Positions 34,887 through 43,103 of a DNA stretch of 64,000 nucleotides are shown piece by piece. Origin of the DNA: Dactylosporangium roseum (lineage in GTDB: Bacteria; Actinomycetota; Actinomycetes; Mycobacteriales; Micromonosporaceae); contig NZ_CP073721.1 in NCBI RefSeq assembly GCF_025264685.1, forward strand, positions 4,083,001 through 4,147,000. Reading direction: 5' to 3'. Under the pieces are notes generated by a model. That model ran no database searches. It saw only the letters and a list, made by a program, of their open reading frames with translations, and was not told the DNA's origin. The position numbers and the translations under genes are program-made. The stretch's first letter is position 1. The number at the start of each line of letters is the position of its first letter.

Positions 34887-36188
34887 ATGACTTCAGAGAC
34901 TGCCGCGTCCGCGGGGCTTCCGGACGCGCGTCGTGCCGTGGTCGCGAACGGCGCCGATGCCCGCGGCGAGCATCCGGCCGCAGAGGCCGGCGGGCTCGGG
35001 ACGACCAGGCAACGGGTGCTCTTCGTCGACGACGAACCGCGGATCCTCGACGGTTTGCGGCGGTCGCTGCGCGGCAAGCGCAACGAATGGGACATGGCGT
35101 TCGCGACGAGCGGCGCCGAGGCGCTGGATCTGCTGGCGGAGTCGCGGTGCGACGTCGTCGTGTCGGACATGCGCATGCCCGGCATGGACGGTGCGGAACT
35201 GCTCACCCACGTCAGCGAACGGCATCCCGAGGTGGCCAGGGTCGTCCTGTCCGGGCACACCGAGCAGGAAGCGGCGATCAGGGTGGCGGTCGCCGGTCAT
35301 CGCTTCCTCACCAAGCCTTCTGACGCGGGGAGCGTGGTCGCCACTGTCGAGCAGTTGACGCACCGGACCTCGGCCGCGCACGGGGCCACGGTGCGCCGCC
35401 TCGCCGGCGCGGTTCGGTCGCTGCCGACCCTTCCCGCGCACGTGGGCAGGCTCACGGCGGTGTTGGGGGCGGCCGACGTCGAGATCGCCGAGGCGGCGCT
35501 GGCGGCCTCGCATGACATCGGGTTCACCGCCAAGTTGCTGCAGTTGTCGAACTCCGTGTTCTTCGGTGCCCGTGCCCGGGTGACCTCCGCCGAGAGCGCC
35601 ATCAACGCGTTGGGGCTGCCGACCGTCCAGGCGCTGGTCAAGTCCGGCCAACTGCTGTGGTCGTCCGAGCGGTGGGAACCCGCCGTCGAGCGGGAGCTGG
35701 ACGTCGTCTGGCGGCATGCCGTGGCCACCGCCCGGCTTGTCGGCCTGATGGCCTCGCCGGCCAATCGGCCCTACGCGCAGGCCGCCGCCTTGCTGCAGGA
35801 CATCGGCTGGCTGGCCGGTCTCGCGCACACGCGGACCGGCCCGGATCCCCGTGTCGATCTCGCGGTGGTGAGCGGTCAGGGACCGGCGCACCGGGAAGTG
35901 GGAGTCGAGCTGTTGCACCTGTGGGGTCTGCCGTACCCGATCGTGGCGGCCGTGGCCGAGCGCGATCTCCAGCACCGCCCGTCGTCCTCCGGCCTGGGCG
36001 TCGCGGCGGCCGTCCGGGCCGCACACCTGCTCGTCCAGCGAACCGACGCCCGGGACCCACGGCTGAGCGCGCACGACGACGAGTTGGCCGAGTTCCTGAC
36101 CCATCCCCAGCTCACAGCGGCTTGCACTGACTGGCGAGGAGCCGCGGCGGAGGCGTCCGAACAGGCCGGGCGGTTGTCGGCGCGGTGA
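34887..36188 (+). CDS. response regulator with HDOD output domain
   Basis: The protein has 433 residues. A disordered N-terminus of about 40 residues precedes a REC domain: VLFVDDEPRILDGLRRSL, phospho-acceptor Asp in VVVSDMRMPGMDGAELL, RVVLSGHT and the Lys in RFLTKPSD. An HDOD domain follows (SLPTLPAHVGRLTAVL, ASHDIGFTAKLLQLSNSVFFG, LLQDIGWLAGL). HDOD proteins relay signals without phosphodiesterase activity. GGGAGG is only one base from the ATG at 34887, so a GTG at 34845 is possible. It is the first of a signalling cluster. Confidence 0.9.
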   Translation: MTSETAASAGLPDARRAVVANGADARGEHPAAEAGGLGTTRQRVLFVDDEPRILDGLRRSLRGKRNEWDMAFATSGAEALDLLAESRCDVVVSDMRMPGMDGAELLTHVSERHPEVARVVLSGHTEQEAAIRVAVAGHRFLTKPSDAGSVVATVEQLTHRTSAAHGATVRRLAGAVRSLPTLPAHVGRLTAVLGAADVEIAEAALAASHDIGFTAKLLQLSNSVFFGARARVTSAESAINALGLPTVQALVKSGQLLWSSERWEPAVERELDVVWRHAVATARLVGLMASPANRPYAQAAALLQDIGWLAGLAHTRTGPDPRVDLAVVSGQGPAHREVGVELLHLWGLPYPIVAAVAERDLQHRPSSSGLGVAAAVRAAHLLVQRTDARDPRLSAHDDELAEFLTHPQLTAACTDWRGAAAEASEQAGRLSAR

Positions 36189-36239
36189 GCGACGGCGGGT
36201 GGGAAGCGCAGCACGACGAGCCGAAGAGAAGAGGACGTG

Positions 36240-36623
36240 ATGGCGCAGATCCTGGTGGTCGACGACGATCCGGCCATCCGGCAGTTGCTCACCGATGTCC
36301 TGGAGCTGGAGGGGCACGAGGTCCGGGCGGCGGCGGACGGGCTTGCCGCCATGAGCGCGTTCGAGGCGTTGCGGCCGGACTGCGTGGTGCTCGATCTCAT
36401 GATGCCGGGCCTCGACGGCTACGGGGTGCTGCGCGGCATCCGCGGTCACGATGAGGACCCGGTGCCGGTGATCATGCTGACCGCCGCGGCCGATCGGGAC
36501 TCCGCCGCGCGGGCCTGGGTGGACGGCGCCGACTACTACGTGGCCAAGCCGTTCGTTCCCGACGATGTGCTCGGCCTGGTGCACCGGCTGCTTGATGAGG
36601 GGCCGGTAGCCGGTGAGGTGTGA
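36240..36623 (+). CDS. stand-alone receiver (REC) domain response regulator
   Basis: The protein has 127 residues and a REC domain only: ILVVDDDPAIRQLLTDVL, phospho-Asp in CVVLDLMMPGLDGYGVL, VIMLTAAADRDS and YYVAKPFVPDD. It lacks an output domain, so it is a CheY/Spo0F-like relay. GAGGA is five bases before the ATG at 36240. It could take phosphate from either of the two nearby hybrid-less kinases (37471 and 41029). Confidence 0.93.
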   Translation: MAQILVVDDDPAIRQLLTDVLELEGHEVRAAADGLAAMSAFEALRPDCVVLDLMMPGLDGYGVLRGIRGHDEDPVPVIMLTAAADRDSAARAWVDGADYYVAKPFVPDDVLGLVHRLLDEGPVAGEV

Positions 36624-36806
36624 CGAGCGGTGCGGGTGGTGGTGAAACGGGTGCTGACCGGCTGGTTGCTTGCGTGGCGGCCGATTGGTGACACACCATT
36701 CCTGTGCACTCGTGGTAATCGAATGACTACTGTACGCGTGAGTGTGATTCGGCAGTCTCGCGAGGCCGTAACGGGCCCGCACCGGACGGGAAGGTGAGTC
36801 CCAGGA

Positions 36807-37454
36807 ATGGCACTCGACTCGGCGGCACGGAGCGTGTCGCCGCGCCTTCGACGGGCGGCGGCGCTGGCGGCCGCCGCTTCGGTGGTCGTGGCCGCTGTGC
36901 CGCCCGCCTCGGCCGCGAACGCGTCCGGCAGCGCGTGGCGCGACGTCGTGGTCACGGCGATCGCGGTACAGCCCAAGCTGCGGCCGGACTCGGTGAAGAC
37001 CCTGCTGACCGGCACCGCGTACACGGCTGCGGGCCTGACCCAGGCGGCCGGCGCCGGCGCGGGTGGTTCGGACGCCGCGCGGGCGCTCGCCGCGGCACCC
37101 GGCTGGCGGTCGACCAAGTCGGAGGGGCGGTACGACCGGGACACCGACGCGCTCGTCCGGGACGCGCAGCGCTGGGCGGACCTGGAGAAGGCCGTCCTCG
37201 GTCGCAACGGCGCCGCTGCCGCGTCCGCGTGGAACAAGCTGAGCCCGGCCTCACGCGACTGGGCCGCGCGCTTGTGGGCGCAGCTCGACCCCGCGGCCCG
37301 GTCCTGGGCGACATGGTTCTGGGCTGCCCGCTCGTGGGCCGGTGCCGGAGGCGAATGGGCCGCGCGGACCTGGGCGGCCCGTTCGTGGGCGGCCTGGTCC
37401 TGGGCCTCCGGCCAATGGAGCGCGCGATCATGGTCCTGGCTGCTCCAGCCGTGA
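36807..37454 (+). CDS. exported Trp-rich repeat protein of unknown function
   Basis: The protein has 215 residues. The N-terminus is a signal peptide (RRAAALAAAASVVVAAVPPASA-ANA). The last 76 residues contain 15 Trp with a strong five-residue period: RDWAARLW, ARSW, AARSW, GEWAARTWAARSW, ASGQWSARSW. The middle is Ala-rich and helical. Related W-every-five tails occur on some actinobacterial secreted S8 proteases; here no catalytic domain exists. GAAGGTGAG precedes the ATG. A kinase gene starts 16 bases after the stop without its own ribosome site, so the two are probably coupled. An AT-richer promoter segment lies at 36660-36770. Confidence 0.7.
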   Translation: MALDSAARSVSPRLRRAAALAAAASVVVAAVPPASAANASGSAWRDVVVTAIAVQPKLRPDSVKTLLTGTAYTAAGLTQAAGAGAGGSDAARALAAAPGWRSTKSEGRYDRDTDALVRDAQRWADLEKAVLGRNGAAAASAWNKLSPASRDWAARLWAQLDPAARSWATWFWAARSWAGAGGEWAARTWAARSWAAWSWASGQWSARSWSWLLQP

Positions 37455-37470
37455 CCAGCCGCGACCGGCC

Positions 37471-39741
37471 GTGACCGCGAGCGCGTCAGAGGCCGGCCGC
37501 CCGGGTGACACCCGGGCGGCCGGCCAAGCGAGCACCTCGCCGGCCGGCCCGGTCGCTCGCCTCGTCACCCGGCTGTGCCTGCTCGGTGGGCTCCTGGCCC
37601 TGGCAGTGGTGCTGCTGCTCCCGCATCGCGGCAGCGTCCTGCGTGGCGTCGGACTGCCCGAGGCCTGGCTGTTGCCCGGGCTGATCGTCCTGACGTTCCT
37701 CGCCGCGATCACCGTGGTCCGGTTGCGCCACGGCGACGCGGTCGAGGCGCTCAGTCTCTACGAGGCCGCGCTCATCATCGACGTGCTGTTGCTGCCGCCC
37801 CGGCAGGCGCTGCTCGCCGCCGTGCTCGGGCTGGTCGTCGCCCTCGTCGTGCAACGGCGGCCGACCGTGAAGATACTGTTCAACCTGGGCAACTTCACGA
37901 CTGCGGTGTCGGCGCTGATCATGGTCGTGCACGCGGTCGGCGGCACTCCCGGCAGGCTGAACGCACGGGTGCTGGCCGGGGTCGTGCTGGGCAGCGTCGC
38001 GTTCACCGTCGTCAACCTCGTCTGCATGGCGGCGATCCTGAGCATCGTCACCGGTGACTCGCGGTGGAGCATCATCCGCTCCGAAGCCCGGTTGTCCGCG
38101 TACATGGCCACCGGGACACTGGCCACCGGCCTGACCACCACCGCGATCGGCCTGTACGCGCCGCTGTTGCTGCCGTTCATGGCGATGCCCGCGCTCGCGG
38201 CCACCTATGCCTACCGGACCGTGGCCCAGGAGGCTGACGAGCGAGCCCGTTCCGCGTGTCTGCTCAAGGTCTCCCACGCGCTTGCCGAGCACAACGACCT
38301 GGAACGGCGCTTCCTGCATCTCGTCCGCGACGCCTTCGGCGTCGACCTCGCGACCATCGTCCTGGACCGTGCCGACATCGCGCTGACCGCGGACGCCCAG
38401 GCCCCGGGCGAGCTGTCCACCGGGCCGGTCCCGCACCACCTGATCGACGCGACGAACGTCGACACCCCGACCTTCGTCGTCCAGGACCTCCCGGCCGACA
38501 TCCGCCAGGTGCTGGTCGTGCCGCTGGAGGCGGGTGACCGCCGCTTCGGCGCCGTGGCGCTGGCGGTCCGCGGGCGGCGCGCAAGGTTGTCCACCCGTGA
38601 CGTCACGCTGCTGGCGCCGCTCGCCAACGCCCTCGCCGTGGCCATGCGCGGCAGCGAGCACCTGGACCGGCTGATCGAGGAGACGAGCAAGCTGCACGCG
38701 ATCGTCGAGCAGTCCACGGAGGGCATCTTCATGGTCGGCGGCGACGGCCGGGTCCAGATGTGGAGCCGCGCCATCGCCGAACTCACCGAAGTGAGCAACG
38801 CCAGGGCGAGCGGGCGACGACTGGTCGATCTCATCGAAGTGCCCGATCCCGCCGAACGCGGCTGGCTGCTGCCCGTCACGCCGGAGCACCCACGGGCGAC
38901 GGTCGAGATCACCATCCGCCGCCCCGGCGGGGAGTTCCGCCGGGTCCGGCTGGCCCACTCGGCCATCTTCACCGGTGGCACACTCGTTCGCGACGTGGTG
39001 GTGGTGCGGGACATGACCCGCGAACACCGCACCGAACGGCTCAAGTCCGACTTCATCGCCACGGTGTCACACGAGCTGCGCACCCCGCTGACCCCGATCC
39101 TCGGGTACCTTCACCTGCTGCGCACCCGCGGCGACCGGCTCTCCGAGCAGAAGCGCCGGAACGCCCTCGCGCTGATCGCCGACCGGGCCGCGCACATGTC
39201 CCGGCTCGTCGAGGACCTGCTGCTCGCCTCGCGCATGGGCGACGCCGACGACGACCTGACACCACACGTATCGGTGGGAACGCATGACCTGGCGGTCGTC
39301 GTCAGGCAGGTCGTGAACGACCTCGGCACACCGCGGATCACGGCGGAGCTTCCCGGTCACCCGGTGCCCGTGGTGTGCGACTTCGACCGGGCGCTCCAGG
39401 TGACCAGCAACCTCATCGGCAACGCCCTCAAGTACTCCGCGGAGACCGAGGCCGTCCGGGTGAGCATGCGGCGCGACGACGACCACGTCCACGTCGACGT
39501 GTCCGACCGTGGACGCGGCATCCCGGCCGACGAACTGGAGCAGGTCTTCGAGAAGTTCCACCGCGTCGAGGACCCCATGACCATGAGCACCAGCGGCACC
39601 GGGCTGGGCCTGTTCATCTCCCGCCGGCTGGCGCGGGCCATGGGCGGCAACGTCACGGTGAGCTCGGCGCTGAACGTCGGCTCCGTGTTCACGTTCACCC
39701 TGCGACGCGGCGACCACGGGCAGCACGCCGGCGCCGACTAA
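37471..39741 (+). CDS. membrane sensor histidine kinase (7TM-GAF-PAS-HisKA)
   Basis: The protein has 756 residues. The N-terminal membrane domain has seven to eight helices (residues 28-240, MASE-like). A GAF domain covers about 260-395, and a PAS domain about 400-525 (IVEQSTEGIFMVGGDGRVQMW). HisKA follows with the phospho-His in IATVSHELRTPLTPILGYL, then HATPase with NLIGNALKYSAE, VSDRGRGIP and GTGLGLFISRRLA. The GTG at 37471 is chosen as the first in-frame start after the Trp-rich gene; it has no good ribosome site. The partner regulator may be the REC protein on either side. Confidence 0.9.
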   Translation: MTASASEAGRPGDTRAAGQASTSPAGPVARLVTRLCLLGGLLALAVVLLLPHRGSVLRGVGLPEAWLLPGLIVLTFLAAITVVRLRHGDAVEALSLYEAALIIDVLLLPPRQALLAAVLGLVVALVVQRRPTVKILFNLGNFTTAVSALIMVVHAVGGTPGRLNARVLAGVVLGSVAFTVVNLVCMAAILSIVTGDSRWSIIRSEARLSAYMATGTLATGLTTTAIGLYAPLLLPFMAMPALAATYAYRTVAQEADERARSACLLKVSHALAEHNDLERRFLHLVRDAFGVDLATIVLDRADIALTADAQAPGELSTGPVPHHLIDATNVDTPTFVVQDLPADIRQVLVVPLEAGDRRFGAVALAVRGRRARLSTRDVTLLAPLANALAVAMRGSEHLDRLIEETSKLHAIVEQSTEGIFMVGGDGRVQMWSRAIAELTEVSNARASGRRLVDLIEVPDPAERGWLLPVTPEHPRATVEITIRRPGGEFRRVRLAHSAIFTGGTLVRDVVVVRDMTREHRTERLKSDFIATVSHELRTPLTPILGYLHLLRTRGDRLSEQKRRNALALIADRAAHMSRLVEDLLLASRMGDADDDLTPHVSVGTHDLAVVVRQVVNDLGTPRITAELPGHPVPVVCDFDRALQVTSNLIGNALKYSAETEAVRVSMRRDDDHVHVDVSDRGRGIPADELEQVFEKFHRVEDPMTMSTSGTGLGLFISRRLARAMGGNVTVSSALNVGSVFTFTLRRGDHGQHAGAD

Positions 39742-39822
39742 GGATCGGTGTGCCCCGGCCGATGGAACAGGTACCTGGATGCGGATGGGCAGCGCGCGGT
39801 TCAGCGAGAACAGGAGACGCCG

Positions 39823-40971
39823 ATGGAGGGGAGGCCTCGAGTCCTCTGCGTGGACGACGAGCCGTACGTCCTCGACGGGCTGCGTCGGTACCTGCGGGCG
39901 GACTACGACATCCTGACGGCGACGCGGCCGCAGGACGCGCTCGAACTGCTCGGCGCCGCCGGGGAGGAACCGGTCGCCGTGGTCGTGTCCGACATGCGGA
40001 TGCCGCAGATGACGGGCGTGGACGTCCTGGAACGAGCCCGGGAGATCTCGCCCGAAACCACCCGCGTGTTGCTGACCGGAGACGCCGACGTGCAGGGCGC
40101 CGTCGCCGCGATCAACCTCGGGAACGTGTTCCGGTTCATGCTCAAGCCGTGCCCTCCCGAGGACCTCAAGGCGACGGTCGCCGCCGCCGCCGAGCAGAAC
40201 CGGCTGGTGCGCGCCGAGCGGGAACTGCTCCAGGCCACCCTGAAGGGCTGCGTCGACGCGCTCATGGACACCCTGGGGATGGCGCAACCGGCACTGTTCA
40301 GCCGCGCGGGCCGGCTGCAACGTCTCGTACAGCGGCTGTGCGAGCGACTCGAGGTCACGGACGGGTGGCAGATCGAGATCGCGGCCCAGATGGGCGAGAT
40401 CGGTGCCATCACGCTGCCGCCCGAGGCCCTCTCCAGCATGGAAACCGGCATCCCCGCGAACGCCGCAGACGCGGAGATGCTGGCGAGGCTGCCCCAGCTC
40501 GCCGACAACGTGCTCGCGCGAATCCCGCGCCTCGAGGCGGTCCGCGAGATCGTGCGCCATCAACTGCCGACCGACCGCAGCCCGATGTCGCCACTGCGCG
40601 CGGACGCACCCTCGGGGGCCTGGATCCTCCAGGCGGTACGCGAGTTCGACGCACTCATCCGGCGAGGCATGCCGCCGGATCTCGCGGTCGCCACCCTGTC
40701 CGCACGGAAGATGTTCTCGCCGGATCTGGTGCGCGCGCTCGCCGAAGCCGGCGGTATGCGGGTGCCGCGCGAGGCAGTACGGGAGGTCGGCATCGACGAC
40801 CTCGCCATCGGCCACGAACTCGCCGACGACGTGTACAGCGCCAAAGGGATGCTGCTCGTGTCGCGCGGACAGATCATCACCGAGCGACTGCTCGTCAGGC
40901 TGCAGAACTACGAGATGACCACCGGCCTGAAAAGCTCCATTCTCATCGTCGATCTGCCGGGCTCCCGGTAG
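39823..40971 (+). CDS. response regulator with degenerate HD-GYP-like domain
   Basis: The protein has 382 residues. REC comes first: VLCVDDEPYVLDGLRRYL, phospho-Asp in VVVSDMRMPQMTGVDVL, RVLLTGDADV and FRFMLKPCPPEDL. The rest follows the RpfG/HD-GYP layout, but the metal motif that should read HDIG reads QMGEIGAITLP and the preceding His-x-x-R position is FSRAGR. Without these His and Asp residues it cannot hydrolyse c-di-GMP by the known mechanism. A C-terminal segment (GIDDLAIGHELADDVYSAKG) is found in other HD-GYP-type proteins. AGGAG precedes the ATG at 39823. Confidence 0.87.
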   Translation: MEGRPRVLCVDDEPYVLDGLRRYLRADYDILTATRPQDALELLGAAGEEPVAVVVSDMRMPQMTGVDVLERAREISPETTRVLLTGDADVQGAVAAINLGNVFRFMLKPCPPEDLKATVAAAAEQNRLVRAERELLQATLKGCVDALMDTLGMAQPALFSRAGRLQRLVQRLCERLEVTDGWQIEIAAQMGEIGAITLPPEALSSMETGIPANAADAEMLARLPQLADNVLARIPRLEAVREIVRHQLPTDRSPMSPLRADAPSGAWILQAVREFDALIRRGMPPDLAVATLSARKMFSPDLVRALAEAGGMRVPREAVREVGIDDLAIGHELADDVYSAKGMLLVSRGQIITERLLVRLQNYEMTTGLKSSILIVDLPGSR

Positions 40972-41028
40972 GCCTTCCGGCGGGGCTCGCGACGTGTACC
41001 AGTCCCATGCCCGAGGTTGAGGTGCGAC

Positions 41029-43080
41029 ATGTTCGGAACACGCGACGTGCGGAACATTCCGGTCGAGACCACCGGTCGCGCCTCCGGCGCGGACCTTGTG
41101 ATCAGCGAGAACGATCTGCACTTCTTCGCCGACGCCATCCCGCACATCATGTGGGTGGTGACGCCCGGCGGGTCGACGACGTACGTCAACCGCTGGGGGC
41201 TCGAGTACACCGGGCTCTCCCCGGACGCGGACCTCGACGGGTACTGGGAGGTGGTGCTCTCGGCGGACGACGCCCGCCGTGTCCGCACCGCCTGGCAGGA
41301 AGCCAGCCGAACCGGGAATCCGTTCGAGTTGGCGTGCCGGGTCCGTCGCGCCGACGGCCAGCGCCGCTGGCACAGCTTCCGGGGCCAGCCGGTCCGCAGG
41401 CCCGACGGCCGCACCATCTGGTGGGTCGGCACCGCCACCGACATCGACGACCAGACCGTGCTGCAGGAGAGTCTGCGCCGCTCGGACCAGCAGACCGCCG
41501 AGACCCTCACGTTGCTCGAGTCGATCCAGTCGGCCGCGCCGGTCGGTCTCGGCTTCGTCGACCACGAGCTCCGGTTCGTCCGCGCCAACGCATCGCTGGC
41601 CGCCATGGTCAGGCTTCCGGTGGCGCAGATGATCGACCATCCGGTCGCCGAGCTGGTGCCGGCGTTGTGGTCGCGGATCGAGCCCTATTTCCGCCGGGTG
41701 CTGGACGCCGGGGAGGCCGTCCGCTGTGTGGAGGTGACGGGGCCGGCCGCCGCCGGGCCGGATCGTGTCCGCTCCTGGCTCGCCAGCTACTACCCGGTCC
41801 GGGTCGAAGGCGAGGTCATCGGCGTCGGGCTCGTGGTCATCGACATCGCCGAACGCAAGCAGGCCGAAGCGTTCCGCTCGGTCGTGATGGAGACCATGGC
41901 CGACGGTCTCTACACACTGGACGACCACGGCCGGGTGACCTCCGTGAACCGGGCCGCGTGCGAGCTGCTCGGATGGACCGAGGCGGAACTGCTCGGCAGC
42001 AGATTCCACGACGTCGTGCACTACCAACACGCCGACGGCACGCCGCTCCCGGCCGACCAGTGCCCGATGTTCCACGCCCAGAGCGAAGGCCGCCCGATCC
42101 AAGGCCACGACGAGGCCTACACCCGCAAGGACGGGTCGGTCTTCCCGATCTCGTACTCCTCGACACCGCTCGACAGAGGATCCGGCATCGGCGGCACGGT
42201 GGTGGTCTTCCGTGACGTCACGGAACTGCGGGAGCGGCAGCGGCGTGAGATCGAGGCCCGGCACGGCCAACGGCTGGAGTCGTTGGGGCAGTTGTCGGCG
42301 GGAATCGCGCACGAGATCAACACGCCGATCCAGTTCGTCGGCGACAACATCCGGTTTCTGGCCGAGGCCTACCAGGAGATGCTGGATCTGCTGCAGGTCT
42401 ACCGGGACTGCCTGGACCCGCCCAAGGGGCGGCAGATCGCCTGGGAAGAGCGCAGCAGGCGCGCGGCGGCGGCCGAGCTCGATGCCGATGTGGACTACCT
42501 GACCGCCGAGGTGCCCGCGGCGGTCAGCCAGAGCCTGGAGGGCATCGAGCGGGTCGCGTCGCTGGTCCGGGCGATGAAGTCGTTCACCTACAAGGATTCC
42601 AAGGATCGGTCGTACGCGAACCTGAACGAGGCGCTGACCACGACCCTGACGGTGGCCCGGAACGAGGTCAAGTACGTCGCGGACGTGGCACTGGACCTCG
42701 GTGAGCTGCCGGAGGTCCTCTGCCGCATCGGCGAGCTCAACCAGGTCTTCCTGAACCTCGTGGTCAACGCCGCCGACGCGATGGCGGGCAGGGACGAGCG
42801 GGGGGTGATTCGCGTCAGCACCCGCACCGACGGCCCGATGGCGGTGATCAGCATGGCGGACAACGGCTGCGGCATCCCGGAGCGGCTCCAGCAGAAGATC
42901 TTCGAACCGTTCTTCACCACCAAGGACGTCGGCAAGGGGACCGGTCAAGGGCTGTCGCTGGCGCGAGCGGTCGTCGTCGACGGCCACGGCGGCACGATCG
43001 AGGTGCGCTCCACGCCCGGCGAGGGCACCGAGTTCACCGTGCGGCTGCCGATCGACGGCAAGCGGCCGGAATCGCCGTAA
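41029..43080 (+). CDS. soluble multi-PAS sensor histidine kinase
   Basis: The protein has 683 residues and no membrane helices. PAS 1 (ADAIPHIMWVVTPGGSTTYV, with a PAC segment RRWHSFRGQPVRRPDG), PAS 2 (SAAPVGLGFVDHELRFVRAN) and PAS 3 (METMADGLYTLDDHGRVTSV) are followed by the kinase core: phospho-His in SAGIAHEINTPIQFVGDNI, then LNLVVNAADAMAG, MADNGCGIP and GTGQGLSLARAVVVD. The HEINTP class resembles NtrB-like and chemoreceptor-linked kinases. AGGT precedes the ATG at 41029. It lies 57 bases after the REC-HD gene, its likely partner. Confidence 0.92.
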   Translation: MFGTRDVRNIPVETTGRASGADLVISENDLHFFADAIPHIMWVVTPGGSTTYVNRWGLEYTGLSPDADLDGYWEVVLSADDARRVRTAWQEASRTGNPFELACRVRRADGQRRWHSFRGQPVRRPDGRTIWWVGTATDIDDQTVLQESLRRSDQQTAETLTLLESIQSAAPVGLGFVDHELRFVRANASLAAMVRLPVAQMIDHPVAELVPALWSRIEPYFRRVLDAGEAVRCVEVTGPAAAGPDRVRSWLASYYPVRVEGEVIGVGLVVIDIAERKQAEAFRSVVMETMADGLYTLDDHGRVTSVNRAACELLGWTEAELLGSRFHDVVHYQHADGTPLPADQCPMFHAQSEGRPIQGHDEAYTRKDGSVFPISYSSTPLDRGSGIGGTVVVFRDVTELRERQRREIEARHGQRLESLGQLSAGIAHEINTPIQFVGDNIRFLAEAYQEMLDLLQVYRDCLDPPKGRQIAWEERSRRAAAAELDADVDYLTAEVPAAVSQSLEGIERVASLVRAMKSFTYKDSKDRSYANLNEALTTTLTVARNEVKYVADVALDLGELPEVLCRIGELNQVFLNLVVNAADAMAGRDERGVIRVSTRTDGPMAVISMADNGCGIPERLQQKIFEPFFTTKDVGKGTGQGLSLARAVVVDGHGGTIEVRSTPGEGTEFTVRLPIDGKRPESP

Positions 43081-43103
43081 CCCCAGGTCCGCTCGCGTCA
43101 GCG

